From: Actinomycetes bacterium
Lineage (GTDB): Bacteria > Actinomycetota > Coriobacteriia > Anaerosomatales > JAGXFU01
Assembly: GCA_024637115.1 (NCBI GenBank)
Contig: JAGXFU010000012.1
Location: 1 to 64,000, forward strand
Reading direction: 5' to 3'
DNA: 64,000 nt
Within the stretch, counting starts at the first letter, position 1. The number at the start of each line of letters is the position of its first letter. The notes beneath the pieces were generated by a model, which searched no databases, was not told where the DNA came from, and was given only the letters and a program-made list of their open reading frames with translations. The position numbers and the translations under genes were made by a program. Below, piece after piece: positions 38,292 to 47,578 of the stretch.

Positions 38292-40823
38292 TTACTTCAC
38301 AACGACACTCACGAGTCTTCCTGCGACCACGAGGACCTTCACGACTTCCTTGTTCTCAATCCAGTCCGAGACTTCAGTCAGCGCTGCGGCGATGATATCT
38401 TCCTCGGCAACGCCGACCTCGATCTGCATCTTTGCCCGGACCTTGCCATTGACCTGGACGACCATCTCGACCACATCGGCGGACGCGGCTCCGGCATCGA
38501 ACACCGGCCACGAGGCACGATGTACGGACACGTCCTTGCCGAGAACCTCGCGCCACAACTCCTCGCTCATGTGAGGGGTGTAGGGTGCAAGCAGCAGGGT
38601 GAGCGTCTCGGCGACATCCCGCATCAGCGCAAGATCGCGGGAACCCTCTTCGACCGTGTTGCGATACTCGTAGGCTGCGTTGGTGAGCTCCATCATCGCG
38701 GCTATCGAGGTGTTGAGCTGGAATGCGGCAATGTCTTGAGTGACCTTGCCGATCACCCGATGCATCTCGCGGTGCAGCTTCTTGGCGGCCGCATCACCAG
38801 AGGCGGCAACACCACAACCGGACGCGGACTCCTCGGCAGCACTCGTGACGAGGCGCCATACGCGACCAAGCCAACGATACATGCCATCGAGTCCCTCATA
38901 TGACCACTCGAGGTCCTTGTCCGGCGGGGCCATGAACAGGATGTAGGCGCGCAGGGCGTCGCAGCCGTACTTCTCGATCATCTCGTCGGGAGAGACCACG
39001 TTACCCTTGGACTTGCTCATGACTTCGCCGTCCATCTTGACCATGCCCTGCGTGAGCAGGTTGGTGAACGGCTCATTGAACTCCACGATGCCCATATCGC
39101 GAAACACCTTGGTGAAGAATCGCGAGTAGAGCAGGTGAAGGATCGCGTGCTCGATACCGCCGATGTACTGATCAACGGGCATCCAGTAGTCGGCCTTGTC
39201 CTTGTCCCAGATCGCCTCGCTGTTGCGCGCGTCAGCGTAGCGGATGTAGTACCAGCTCGAGCAGGTGAAGGTATCCATCGTGTCGGTCTCGCGCCTCGCG
39301 GCGCCACCGCACTTTGGACACGTGGTCTCGTAGAACTCCGGATGGTCCGCGAGGGTCTCGCCTTTGGTGACGTCGACATCCTGAGGCAGGACCACCGGCA
39401 GCTGATCCTCAGGCACCGGCACGAGTCCACATGCGGGACAGTGAATAGCCGGAATCGGGTTACCCCAGTAGCGCTGGCGCGAGATGAGCCAGTCGCGGAG
39501 ACGGAAGTTGATCGAGAAGCGACCTTCACCGCGCTCAAGCAGCGATTCGGTGACCGCCTTCATGCCTTCGGAGCCCTTGCCACCCTGCATACCGGTGAAG
39601 TCGCCTGACTGCACCATGATGCCGGGGCCATCGTAGGCCTCTTCCCATGGGGCGTCCTTCATATGGCAGTCGCAATAGCCCGCGAGTTCCGTCGCAAGCG
39701 GATCGCCCTTGGCAACAACCACCGGAGGTACCGGGAGTCCGTACTTCCGCGCAAACTCGAAGTCGCGCTGATCGCCACTGGGTACAGCCATGACCGCGCC
39801 GGTCCCGTAGTCCATGAGCACGTAGTTGCTCACCCAGACCGGCACCTTCTCGCCGTTGACCGGGTTGATCACATAGCGACCGGTGAACGCCCCCAGCTTG
39901 GGGGCCTCGCCGCTCGCGCGCTCGACCGCCGTCTCACGCTTGGCCTGCTCGACAACGGCCGCGACGTCCGCCGCATACTCGGTTCCGTGTACCAGTTCGT
40001 GCACGAGCGAATGCTCGGGAGCCAACAGAAAGAACGTGCACCCGAACAGCGTGTCGGGCCGCGTAGTGAACACGGTGATCTTCTGATCAGACGGCTCGCC
40101 CTCCGCATCGCACAGCGTGAAGTCGACCTCGGCACCCTCGCTACGACCGATCCAGTTCGCCTGCATCGTCTTGACCCGCTCGGGCCACCCTGTGAGCGTA
40201 TCGAGGTCGTCGAGGAGCTCCTGGGCGTACTCGGTGATCTTGAAGTACCACTGCTCGAGATCGCGCTTCTCGACCACGCTCTTGCAGCGCCAGCAGACAC
40301 CGTCGCCAAGCACCTGCTCGTTTGCGAGTACCGTCTTGCAATCCGGACACCAGTTCACCGGTGACTTGCGCCGCTCAACGAGTCCGCGCTCCCAGAACTG
40401 CAGGAAGATCCACTGGCCCCAGCGGTAATACTCCACATCACTTGAGGCGAGTTTGCGATCCCAGTCGTAGCTGAATCCCATGCGCTGGAAGTTGGCGATC
40501 TGTCTCTCGATGTTCTTGTAGGTCCAGGTGGCCGGATGCGTGTTGCTCTTGATCGCCGCATTCTCCGCCGGCAGCCCAAAGCTGTCCCAACCCATCGGGT
40601 GCAAGACGCTCTTGCCCGTCATGGTCAGCTGGCGCGCCACAACATCCCCGATGGTGTAGTTGCGCACATGGCCCATGTGAATGTCACCACTGGGGTACGG
40701 GAACATCTCCAGGACGTAGTACTTATCCTTGTCCGGGTCCTCGGTGACCTTGTAGAGGCCGTCGCGTTCCCAGACCTCCTGCCACTTGATCTCTATCTCG
40801 TGCGGGTTGTACTTGGTGGACAC
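38292..40823 (-). CDS. leuS: Leucyl-tRNA synthetase
   Basis: 843 aa class I synthetase. HIGH-type motif [19 protein letters not shown]-type [10 protein letters not shown], a zinc-like CPDC/CWRC insertion (ZN-1), the CP1 editing domain, and a C-terminal domain. GTG at 40823 is preferred because GGAGG lies 10 nt upstream and the protein then starts [17 protein letters not shown] 40847 has no SD. No T-box is recognisable upstream. Confidence 0.96.
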   Translation of the reverse strand: MSTKYNPHEIEIKWQEVWERDGLYKVTEDPDKDKYYVLEMFPYPSGDIHMGHVRNYTIGDVVARQLTMTGKSVLHPMGWDSFGLPAENAAIKSNTHPATWTYKNIERQIANFQRMGFSYDWDRKLASSDVEYYRWGQWIFLQFWERGLVERRKSPVNWCPDCKTVLANEQVLGDGVCWRCKSVVEKRDLEQWYFKITEYAQELLDDLDTLTGWPERVKTMQANWIGRSEGAEVDFTLCDAEGEPSDQKITVFTTRPDTLFGCTFFLLAPEHSLVHELVHGTEYAADVAAVVEQAKRETAVERASGEAPKLGAFTGRYVINPVNGEKVPVWVSNYVLMDYGTGAVMAVPSGDQRDFEFARKYGLPVPPVVVAKGDPLATELAGYCDCHMKDAPWEEAYDGPGIMVQSGDFTGMQGGKGSEGMKAVTESLLERGEGRFSINFRLRDWLISRQRYWGNPIPAIHCPACGLVPVPEDQLPVVLPQDVDVTKGETLADHPEFYETTCPKCGGAARRETDTMDTFTCSSWYYIRYADARNSEAIWDKDKADYWMPVDQYIGGIEHAILHLLYSRFFTKVFRDMGIVEFNEPFTNLLTQGMVKMDGEVMSKSKGNVVSPDEMIEKYGCDALRAYILFMAPPDKDLEWSYEGLDGMYRWLGRVWRLVTSAAEESASGCGVAASGDAAAKKLHREMHRVIGKVTQDIAAFQLNTSIAAMMELTNAAYEYRNTVEEGSRDLALMRDVAETLTLLLAPYTPHMSEELWREVLGKDVSVHRASWPVFDAGAASADVVEMVVQVNGKVRAKMQIEVGVAEEDIIAAALTEVSDWIENKEVVKVLVVAGRLVSVVVK

Positions 40824-40867
40824 GTTGAATCGGCCTCCATCGGGCACCGGGTATCTGCTCCCTAGCG

Positions 40868-40896
40868 ATTCTAGCCGAGGAACGACGTGACGTGTA
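40868..40896 (-). promoter_or_regulatory. Possible leuS promoter
   Basis: On the minus strand TAGAAT (-10, 40868-40873) with a weak TACACG (-35) 17 nt upstream, about 45 nt before the chosen leuS GTG. Confidence 0.35.
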
Positions 40897-40970
40897 CCGC
40901 CACCAGTCGCACAACGACGATATCACGCACCTCAGACAAACTCATGCGCGCTTCGCTCAAGTGAGCAGAA

Positions 40971-41213
40971 CTACATCGTGCGCCAGGGTCCCGGTGTCCA
41001 GGTGCCGTGACAGCAGTAGCCATCACACGTGCCCGGATGAGTATACGTCTCGCCGTGTCCGTGGCAGGTCAAGCAGTTCGTGGTATTTACAATCGTTATG
41101 GGCGGTCCGTGGGCATCGCCATAGGCGTGACACATTCCGTCGTACAAAACGGACCCACGAAATGGGTAGAACCTGTTTTGTGGCAAATACGCAATTGACT
41201 CGCCGTCCAACAC
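40971..41213 (-). CDS. Small CXXCH-containing protein or cytochrome c remnant
   Basis: 80 codons from GTG. The C-terminal half has one heme c-binding CXXCH (NCLTCHGHGE) followed by TCDGYCCHG, a near-miss for a second site (CX4CH), amid Gly/His/Pro/Tyr-rich sequence typical of multiheme cytochromes. No signal peptide or SD is visible; in frame it stays open about 60 nt upstream into the 5' region of the pump gene on the other strand. It could be the truncated tail of a larger cytochrome, or chance. The rest of 40824-41267 shows no other gene. Confidence 0.35.
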   Translation of the reverse strand: MLDGESIAYLPQNRFYPFRGSVLYDGMCHAYGDAHGPPITIVNTTNCLTCHGHGETYTHPGTCDGYCCHGTWTPGPWRTM

Positions 41214-41267
41214 GGGTTGGCGCCGGCGCGGGCTGTCGTTGTTAGCGGCAGCATAGGAGGGCTCTGT

Positions 41268-44129
41268 GTGACCGAGTCACGTGCACCCCAAAGCCTGCAT
41301 CCCGCTGCTCAGACGACAGTCTCCGATACGCAGAGTCCTCACTCTCTGACCGCCGAGGAGCTCTACGCGTCGCTTCAGTCATCACCCCAAGGCCTCACGA
41401 GGGAACAAACCGCGCAACGCTTTACCGAGTACGGCCCTAACGAAATCTCAGAGGTCGCGGGCGTACCAATGTGGCGCAAGTTCGCATCGAACTTCTACCA
41501 CTTGTTTGCGATCATGCTGTGGATCGGCGGCGGGCTCGCGTTCGTTGGCGGCATGCGAGAACTCGGCTGGGCGATATTTGCCGTAATCCTCATCAATGCC
41601 ATCTTCAGCTTCTGGCAGGAATTCCGCGCGGAGAAGGCCACCGAGGCGCTCAAGCATCTGATTCCTCAGAAGGCACGCGTGATGCGGGATGGTGAAGTCT
41701 GCGAGATTCTTGCCCCTGGCGTGGTTCCGGGCGACCTGCTCCTCCTCGAAGAAGGCGACAACATCTCCGCCGATGCACGGCTTGTCGAGGAGTTCGACTT
41801 GCGCGTCAACCAGGCAACTCTCAACGGAGAGTCCACACCGGCACGTCGCAACTCCCGCCCGTTCACCGCAGAGTACTCCAACCCCACCGAGCTGCCCAAC
41901 ATGGTCTTCGCGGGCACCGCAGTCGCATACGGGCGCGGCAAGGCGATTGTTACCGCAACTGGCATGCACACGCAGTTCGGAACAATTGCCGGACTCACGC
42001 AATCGGTCGTCGAGGAGCTCTCCCCTCTCCAGAAAGAGATGGAGAAGGTCACACAACTCGTTGCGATGCTCGCCACGGGGCTCGGTATCAGCTTCTTTCT
42101 CCTCGGCTACTTTGTGGGCGGGTTAACACTGATTGAGGGCTTTCTATTCTCGGTGGGCATCATTGTTGCCAACGTCCCAGAAGGTCTCCTCCCCACCGTC
42201 ACACTCGCGCTCGCAATGGGCGTACAGCGAATGGCCGGACACCACGCGCTCGTCAAGCGACTGTCTGCGGTCGAGACGCTCGGCTCAACAACTGTGATCT
42301 GCACCGACAAGACCGGCACCCTCACCGCGAACGAAATGACCGTCCGCGAACTCTACGTGCCAGGAGCGACGCTCGAGATTACCGGTACCGGCTACGACCC
42401 CACCGGCTCGCTCGAACAGAAGGGCTCCGTTCCATCCAAAGAGATATCTCGTCTCACTGGTGAGCTACTTGCGCTCGGGGGACTCTGCACCGACGCGCGG
42501 CTCATGGAGCCAGACGATGACCATCCGGCGTGGCATATCGTTGGCGATCCGACCGAGGCGGCGATTCTCGTTGCGGCCGCAAAGATCGGACGAAGCCGCG
42601 AGTCAGAAGAAGCATCCGCTCCTCGCGTCTACCAACTCCCATTCGACGCAACGCGCAAGCGAATGTCAACGGTTCACCAAACGAAGGAGCGCAGTTTTGC
42701 CTCGGTGAAAGGCGCTCCTCGGGAAATGCTCGACTTGTGCACCACGCTCATCACCGCTCAAGGCACACGCGATATCACCGAGGCCGACCGTACAGCCGCG
42801 ATGGACGCGAATGACGAATTTGCACGCTCAGGCCTTCGAGTACTCGCGGTTGCGACACGCACCGTTCCTCATGCCAATCGCTATGAGATTGAGGATGTAG
42901 AGCGTGATCTCACTTTCGTTGGCCTTGTTGCAATGATGGATCCACCTCGCCCGGCTGTCGCGCGCACCGTCGAACTCTGTCATACGGCGGGCATTCGCAT
43001 CATCATGATTACCGGCGACTATGGGTTGACTGCTGAGTCCATAGCACGACGCATCGGAATTGTGTCAGGAGACACGTCACGCATCGTGACGGGTGCCGAA
43101 CTCGAACAAACCACTGACACTGCTCTGCACGATCTGCTGGGTAAAGAGACAGAGCTCCTATTCGCGCGCGTCTCACCGGAACACAAGATGAGGGTCGCAC
43201 AAGCGCTCAAGTCGCTCGGACATGTTGTTGCAATGACCGGAGATGGAGTGAATGATGCGCCGGCCCTGAAGACCGCCGATATCGGTATCGCGATGGGTCA
43301 GGCGGGCACGGATGTTGCCCGAGAAGCCGCGGACATGGTGCTCACCGATGACAACTTCGCCAGCATCGTACATGCCGTTGAAGAGGGCCGTGCTGTCTTT
43401 GACAATATCCGCCGCTTCGTCACCTACATCTTCACGAGCAACATCCCCGAGATTGTGCCCTTCATCCTGTTCGTGCTCTTTGGTATCCCGCTACCTCTTA
43501 CGATACTGCAGATACTCGCAATCGATCTTGGGACGGATCTCGTGCCCGCCTTGGCACTCGGAATCGAGCGACCGGAACCCGGCGTGATGAGCCGACAGCC
43601 AAGAAAGCAGAGTGAGCGTCTGCTCAACAAGAAGGTTCTCGTGCGAGCGTACTTCTTCCTGGGACCCATCCAAACAGCAGCGTGCATGCTGGCGTACTTC
43701 TGGGCCTACTGGAGTCGCGGATGGCAACCTGGCACTCCTCTGCCTGCCAGTGGGCATCCCTACATGCTCGCCACTACGATGACATTCGCAGCGGTTGTGG
43801 CCACACAAATCGGCAACGGCTTTGCACAGCGGACAACACGCGAGTCGATCTTCACTGTAGGCATCTTCACCAATCGGCTCCTACTTGTAGGCATAGTGAG
43901 CGAGGTCGCGTTGCTCGCGCTACTCGTCTACTGGGCTCCACTCGCGGGCGTCTTTGGATTCGTCCCAATTGAAGCGCGTGACTGGCTACTGCTTGCCGCG
44001 CTCTCGCCGACACTGCTCGTGGCGGACGAATGTCGTAAGTACATTGTCAGACGCATGTATCCAGCTGCTCATGACGGGAACATACCAACCGGACAGCACA
44101 CACCGTCCAGGAACGAGGAGGCAGCGTGA
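41268..44129 (+). CDS. Cation P-type ATPase, Na,K-ATPase-like (P2C-type)
   Basis: 953 aa from GTG at 41268 (AGGAGGG 6 nt upstream; the open frame to 41217 lacks an SD). N-terminal cation ATPase domain (LTAEELYASLQ), A-domain with TLNGEST (TGES-type), M4 VANVPEGLLPTVTLALA, phosphorylation Asp347 in CTDKTGTLT, N-domain KGAPREM, hinge TGDGVNDAPALK, then M5 TYIFTSNIPEI and M6 IDLGTDLVPALALG. M4-M6 resemble Na,K-ATPase more than SERCA, and the cation-site Glu, Ser, Asn and Asp are kept. A Na+ and/or K+ substrate is inferred. Its stop overlaps the start of a TrkA gene. Confidence 0.9.
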   Translation: MTESRAPQSLHPAAQTTVSDTQSPHSLTAEELYASLQSSPQGLTREQTAQRFTEYGPNEISEVAGVPMWRKFASNFYHLFAIMLWIGGGLAFVGGMRELGWAIFAVILINAIFSFWQEFRAEKATEALKHLIPQKARVMRDGEVCEILAPGVVPGDLLLLEEGDNISADARLVEEFDLRVNQATLNGESTPARRNSRPFTAEYSNPTELPNMVFAGTAVAYGRGKAIVTATGMHTQFGTIAGLTQSVVEELSPLQKEMEKVTQLVAMLATGLGISFFLLGYFVGGLTLIEGFLFSVGIIVANVPEGLLPTVTLALAMGVQRMAGHHALVKRLSAVETLGSTTVICTDKTGTLTANEMTVRELYVPGATLEITGTGYDPTGSLEQKGSVPSKEISRLTGELLALGGLCTDARLMEPDDDHPAWHIVGDPTEAAILVAAAKIGRSRESEEASAPRVYQLPFDATRKRMSTVHQTKERSFASVKGAPREMLDLCTTLITAQGTRDITEADRTAAMDANDEFARSGLRVLAVATRTVPHANRYEIEDVERDLTFVGLVAMMDPPRPAVARTVELCHTAGIRIIMITGDYGLTAESIARRIGIVSGDTSRIVTGAELEQTTDTALHDLLGKETELLFARVSPEHKMRVAQALKSLGHVVAMTGDGVNDAPALKTADIGIAMGQAGTDVAREAADMVLTDDNFASIVHAVEEGRAVFDNIRRFVTYIFTSNIPEIVPFILFVLFGIPLPLTILQILAIDLGTDLVPALALGIERPEPGVMSRQPRKQSERLLNKKVLVRAYFFLGPIQTAACMLAYFWAYWSRGWQPGTPLPASGHPYMLATTMTFAAVVATQIGNGFAQRTTRESIFTVGIFTNRLLLVGIVSEVALLALLVYWAPLAGVFGFVPIEARDWLLLAALSPTLLVADECRKYIVRRMYPAAHDGNIPTGQHTPSRNEEAA

Positions 44130-44773
44130 AAGTCCTCATTGCGGGCTGCGGTCGAGTCGGAGCTCTCCTTGCAACACATCTGTCGCTAGAAGGCCACGAC
44201 ATCGCAGTCATTGATCAAGACAGGGGGGCCCTCAGCCGCCTCGGAGCCGGGTTCCCCGGCACGACACACCGCGGGAAGGTCTTTGATCGCTCGACACTCG
44301 AAGCCGCTGATATCAAACACGCCGACGCCTTCTGCGCGGTCACGAGTGGCGACAACTCAAACGTGGTTGCGGCAAAGATCGCCAAAGATATCTTTCGCGT
44401 TCCGCGGGTAGTAGCGCGCATCTACGAGCCGCGTCGTGCCGAGATCTACCGGCGGCTTGGTATTCCCGCGGTTTCATCGGTGGCCTGGTCTGCGAACGAG
44501 CTTCTCGCGATTCTCGCGCATCCCGAAGTAACCGTTGACTCAACGTTTGGCGACGGAGAGGTTCGCCTGGTCTCGGTCGAAGTACCCCTCCGCCTCGACG
44601 GACGAACCTCCGAGCAGTTGGCAATTCCCGGGCAGATCATGCCGGTTGCCATCGTACGCTCCGGTCGATCTCATTTGGCCGCACCAGGAACCCGGATCCA
44701 ACAGGGCGACATTATCTATGCCGCGGTAACGCCGCAGTCTGCTGACCAATTCGCCGAGATGCTGGCACCGTAG
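44126..44773 (+). CDS. TrkA-type K+ transport regulatory protein (RCK_N + RCK_C)
   Basis: 215 aa cytoplasmic protein. RCK_N Rossmann fold with IAGCGRVGALLATHLSLEGH and VIDQD (NAD(H)/nucleotide site) at 1-130, and an RCK_C domain at about 140-215 ending in GTRIQQGDIIYAAV. Starts at GTG overlapping the ATPase stop (GTGA) with GAGGAGG upstream. TrkA proteins gate TrkH/KtrB-type K+ channels; RCK_C domains can bind c-di-AMP. No TrkH subunit is in the window. Confidence 0.9.
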   Translation: MKVLIAGCGRVGALLATHLSLEGHDIAVIDQDRGALSRLGAGFPGTTHRGKVFDRSTLEAADIKHADAFCAVTSGDNSNVVAAKIAKDIFRVPRVVARIYEPRRAEIYRRLGIPAVSSVAWSANELLAILAHPEVTVDSTFGDGEVRLVSVEVPLRLDGRTSEQLAIPGQIMPVAIVRSGRSHLAAPGTRIQQGDIIYAAVTPQSADQFAEMLAP

Positions 44774-44790
44774 CCACGAAAGGAGCGCTT

Positions 44791-45204
44791 GTGTTCATCA
44801 TCATCTGCGGAGGCGGAAAAGTCGGCGCGAATCTCGCAACGCGTCTTACTGAGGAAGGTCATCGAACAACCGTGATCGAGCAAAATGGTGACCGAGTTGA
44901 GCGACTCGCCGACCTCTTTTCCGAACTCCACGTAATTCACGGCGATGCGTGCGAGCCGGTCATCCTGGAAACCGCACAAGTAAGTCAGGCAGATGCCATC
45001 GCCGCCGTCACCGGAGACGATGAAGACAACCTCGTCGTATGCCTGCTCGCCCGCAGGGAATACAACGTTGGCACGACCGCAGCCCGCATCAACGACCCGC
45101 GCAACGAGTGGCTCTTTGACGCGCGTTTCGGAGTAGACCACACCATATCGTCAACTCGGATGATGGCAGAGGTACTCACACGCGAAGTGGAGTCCCGCAG
45201 TTAG
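44791..45204 (+). CDS. Short TrkA-N protein (single RCK_N domain)
   Basis: 137 aa, only the nucleotide-binding half: IIICGGGKVGANLATRLTEEGH, VIEQN, VIHGDACEP and AAVTGDDEDNLVVCLLA. GTG start with AAAGGAG 5 nt upstream, 17 nt after the first TrkA gene. It lacks RCK_C, so it may pair with the preceding two-domain protein, as CglK-type or split TrkA systems do. Its stop overlaps the end of the convergent gene by 4 bp. Confidence 0.87.
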   Translation: MFIIICGGGKVGANLATRLTEEGHRTTVIEQNGDRVERLADLFSELHVIHGDACEPVILETAQVSQADAIAAVTGDDEDNLVVCLLARREYNVGTTAARINDPRNEWLFDARFGVDHTISSTRMMAEVLTREVESRS

Positions 45205-45857
45205 TACGGCATACCCGTCGGCTCAAGATCTCGACCGATCTTGCCGGTCAGCCGTGGATCATCGTCGGAACCTTCGTCCGGCACGGTCATGTGAGTTCGC
45301 AAGCGACCAACCGTGCGACCTGAATCCCAATCCGACAGTTCGAAGTCGACCTTGGCGATCGTCTCGCCCGTGGAGACATCCTCGAATGTCTCGGTCATTC
45401 CCGCGTAGACATCCAATTGGCCACTCTGAGCTTTCTCGGACGCAGCATTGAAGTCTTCCGTGACTGCGTCGAAATCCACGCTCGGGTCGGCCTCGTCATA
45501 CAAAGCCAGATATGCGTCGAGATCTCCCTCTTGCAGATAGAGGCTGATGTCATATCCAAGGTCTTCTGAGAGCATCCACACTCGCTCTTCTTGGGCCCAC
45601 GTTTCACCCATCCCAAACGGCCAGACGCCAGGCCCGTACGGTCCAAAGAATGAGACCGCACCGATTCCGATAACGGCGAGTAGCACCACGATGATGACGC
45701 CTTCGACGATCGCAACAATCGCCGCAATCGAAATTGCGCGCCTTCTCTCGACGGGCGGAACGGTGACATGGACTGGTACCTGTTGTGGGACCTGCCGCAC
45801 AGAAGGCTGTGCACTACCGTCATCAGGTTCAATCGATGGTGGCATCTCAGCAGTCAT
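45201..45857 (-). CDS. Membrane-anchored extracytoplasmic protein, unknown function
   Basis: 218 aa from the ATG at 45857 (GAGAGG upstream; the longer frame to 45977 enters the tRNA-Ala terminator). Polar Pro/Gln-rich N-terminus, one membrane segment at about 42-68 (AISIAAIVAIVEGVIIVVLLAVIGIGAV), then an acidic outer domain (about 80-218) with a DUF4878/NTF2-like flavour: a helix-rich part around DLDAYLALYDEADPSVDFDAV followed by strands. Family not recognised. It faces the ATPase-TrkA genes and has no clear partner. Confidence 0.7.
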   Translation of the reverse strand: MTAEMPPSIEPDDGSAQPSVRQVPQQVPVHVTVPPVERRRAISIAAIVAIVEGVIIVVLLAVIGIGAVSFFGPYGPGVWPFGMGETWAQEERVWMLSEDLGYDISLYLQEGDLDAYLALYDEADPSVDFDAVTEDFNAASEKAQSGQLDVYAGMTETFEDVSTGETIAKVDFELSDWDSGRTVGRLRTHMTVPDEGSDDDPRLTGKIGRDLEPTGMPY

Positions 45858-45962
45858 GTCAGTGCCTCTCGTGTATGGAAGAATCCGACAAGGTGAGAAT
45901 ACCTTCACTTCCAGTCCGCGGGAAGAAGAAATTGCGGCATCCGGATTCGAGTGCAATAGGAA

Positions 45963-45990
45963 ACGCCCGCCGGGCACTCCCGACGGGCGT
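45963..45990 (-). terminator. Terminator after tRNA-Ala
   Basis: On the minus strand ACGCCCG-TCGGG / CCCGG-CGGGCGT, about 12 bp with one mismatch and a 4-nt loop, followed by TTTCC, 10 nt after the tRNA 3' end. Confidence 0.7.
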
Positions 45991-46000
45991 CTGATTCACG

Positions 46001-46076
46001 TGGTGGAGCCTAGGGGGATCGAACCCCTGACCTCTTGGCTGCCAGCCAAGCGCTCTCCCAGCTGAGCTAAGGCCCC
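46001..46076 (-). tRNA. tRNA-Ala (GGC), CCA encoded
   Basis: Acceptor GGGGCCT / AGGCTCC (one G-T pair), D-arm AGCTCAGCTGGGAGAGC, anticodon stem CTTGG/CCAAG with loop CTGGCAG (anticodon GGC), T-arm GTTCGATCC, discriminator A and encoded CCA. Confidence 0.96.
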
Positions 46077-46108
46077 ACATCATATGCCGCAAGAAAGCGG
46101 CAAGCGGT

Positions 46109-46136
46109 AGTATATCAAGCCCGCCGAAGCGGTCAA
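46109..46136 (-). promoter_or_regulatory. Candidate sigma-70 promoter for tRNA-Ala
   Basis: TTGACC (-35, 46131-46136), a 16-nt spacer and TATACT (-10, 46109-46114) on the minus strand, ending 32 nt before the tRNA. Confidence 0.65.
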
Positions 46137-46158
46137 GCAAGCATCCGTCCAGCGAGCT

Positions 46159-47094
46159 CTACTCGTCACCTATCAGCGCCACGCTCGGCCCCTCAAGCGT
46201 TGTCTCAAGTGAGAGGTTCTCTTGGGTTGGCGCGTTCCGGAGAGCCACAACCTCGGCAAGAATCATTCCTCCGAGAATGAGCGCTGCCCCTGCCAGGCCC
46301 CTAAAGCCAAGCGCCTCGCCTGCAAGCCACCCGAACAGCCCGCCAAATGCCGGCTCACTTATGAGAATCAGTGCCGTCCTTGCAGGTGGTATCGTGCGCT
46401 GTGCGTACGTCTGAACCGCAAAAGCGACTGCCGAGGCAAGAATGCCGGTTACAACAAGCGCGATCCACACAGACCCGTGAGCTGGAAGCGCAATCGGCTC
46501 TGTTGCTAGTGATACCACGCCGCAAATCACAGCTGTGACAGCAAGTTGCATGAGAGTCAGTGCGCCCGCATCGTGCTTGTGGCCGAGCGCACCGAGGACG
46601 ATTATGTGCGCTGAATACGCGACCGCACACAACAACACTCGCGTATCACCTGTGTTCCATCCCCCGCCGTCGGCGGCGGAGAGCAACCAGAGACCACCGA
46701 CAGCGAGTACGGCCCCTGCGGCCGTCGCCCACCCGGGGATCCGCCGCAGTATCACCGCCTGCATGAGAGGCGTGATCACCACGAGCATGCCCGTGATGAA
46801 CGCCGCCTTGCTCGCAGTTGTCCCTTGAAGACCCCACGTTTGAAAGACGTAGCCCGCGCACAAGAAGAAGCCGGCGAGCGCTCCGACGCGAAGCGTGCCG
46901 GGAGTGAAGCGTGTGAAGACCCGAGGGAACAAGCCGATCAGCGCCACGACCGCGATTGCGAAGCGTAGCGCAAGAAACGCGTAGAGCGGATAGAGAGAGA
47001 CAGCATCTTTCACGGTAATGAATGTCGCACCCCACACAACGGCAACACCCAGGAGGGCGAGCTGAATCCAATACCGCTTCATTGTTGCCCGCAT
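46159..47094 (-). CDS. DMT-superfamily permease (two EamA domains)
   Basis: About 311 aa with ten membrane helices in two EamA repeats. The first opens with ALLGVAVVWGATFITVKDAV, the second with VLLCAVAYSAHIIVLGALG, and the hallmark near the end is LISEPAFGGLFGWLAGEALG. Members export amino acids, nucleotides or other metabolites; the substrate here is unknown. The start is taken as ATG 47094, just after the rsfS stop; ATG 47082 (MKRYWIQL) is as likely, and the frame open to 47145 overlaps rsfS. Confidence 0.85.
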   Translation of the reverse strand: MRATMKRYWIQLALLGVAVVWGATFITVKDAVSLYPLYAFLALRFAIAVVALIGLFPRVFTRFTPGTLRVGALAGFFLCAGYVFQTWGLQGTTASKAAFITGMLVVITPLMQAVILRRIPGWATAAGAVLAVGGLWLLSAADGGGWNTGDTRVLLCAVAYSAHIIVLGALGHKHDAGALTLMQLAVTAVICGVVSLATEPIALPAHGSVWIALVVTGILASAVAFAVQTYAQRTIPPARTALILISEPAFGGLFGWLAGEALGFRGLAGAALILGGMILAEVVALRNAPTQENLSLETTLEGPSVALIGDE

Positions 47095-47101
47095 GAAGAG
47101 A

Positions 47102-47536
47102 CTACTCGGCAGACTCAGAGGTGACAGGCTCAGCCTCGTCCTCAACCACGGCCTGGGCTGGAGCTCCTGGCTCCACAGGCCCCGTTACCGACTCTGGGAG
47201 CACCAGTCGAGGAGCGTCACCCCAGAGCTTCTCAAGACGATAGAAGTCTCGATCAGCGGGCTGAAAGACATGGACGACGATATCGGCGAAGTCCAGTAGC
47301 ACCCACGTGCCTTCAGTCAGGCCCTCGCGCCCGATCGGCTTGAGGCCGGCTCGAACACGTAACTGCTCTTCGACCTCGTCAGCAATCGACTTAACCTGCC
47401 GATCATTCGTTCCCGTGCAAATGACGAAGTAGTCTGTCACAACCAGTAGCTGCGCAACCTCGATAGCTACGATATCGGTCGCCTTCTTGTCTGAGGCCGC
47501 CTCAGCGGCAATGAGCGCAAAATTCTTCGATTTCAG
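47102..47536 (-). CDS. rsfS: Ribosomal silencing factor RsfS, apparent CTG start
   Basis: Binds uL14 and blocks subunit joining when nutrients fall. The conserved core runs from AAEAASDKKATDIVAIEV through TDYFVICTGTNDRQVKSIADEVEE to DIVVHVFQPADRDFYRLEKLW, then about 35 acidic/Pro residues. The first standard start is GTG at 47440, which would delete 32 family-conserved residues. Between it and the in-frame TAG of the upstream gene (47579-47581) there is no ATG, GTG or TTG. CTG at 47536, with AAGGGG 6 nt upstream, gives 144 aa and matches the B. subtilis N-terminal length. It follows the LytR_C gene in the usual order. Confidence 0.85.
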   Translation of the reverse strand: MKSKNFALIAAEAASDKKATDIVAIEVAQLLVVTDYFVICTGTNDRQVKSIADEVEEQLRVRAGLKPIGREGLTEGTWVLLDFADIVVHVFQPADRDFYRLEKLWGDAPRLVLPESVTGPVEPGAPAQAVVEDEAEPVTSESAE

Positions 47537-47578
47537 ATCGATCCCCTTCTTCCTTGCTGTTTGCTCCGACGAGACCCA

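Noticed and set aside
45858-45977. Extended start for the membrane-anchored protein
   Set aside because: Would run into the tRNA-Ala terminator hairpin; ATG 45857 has an SD.
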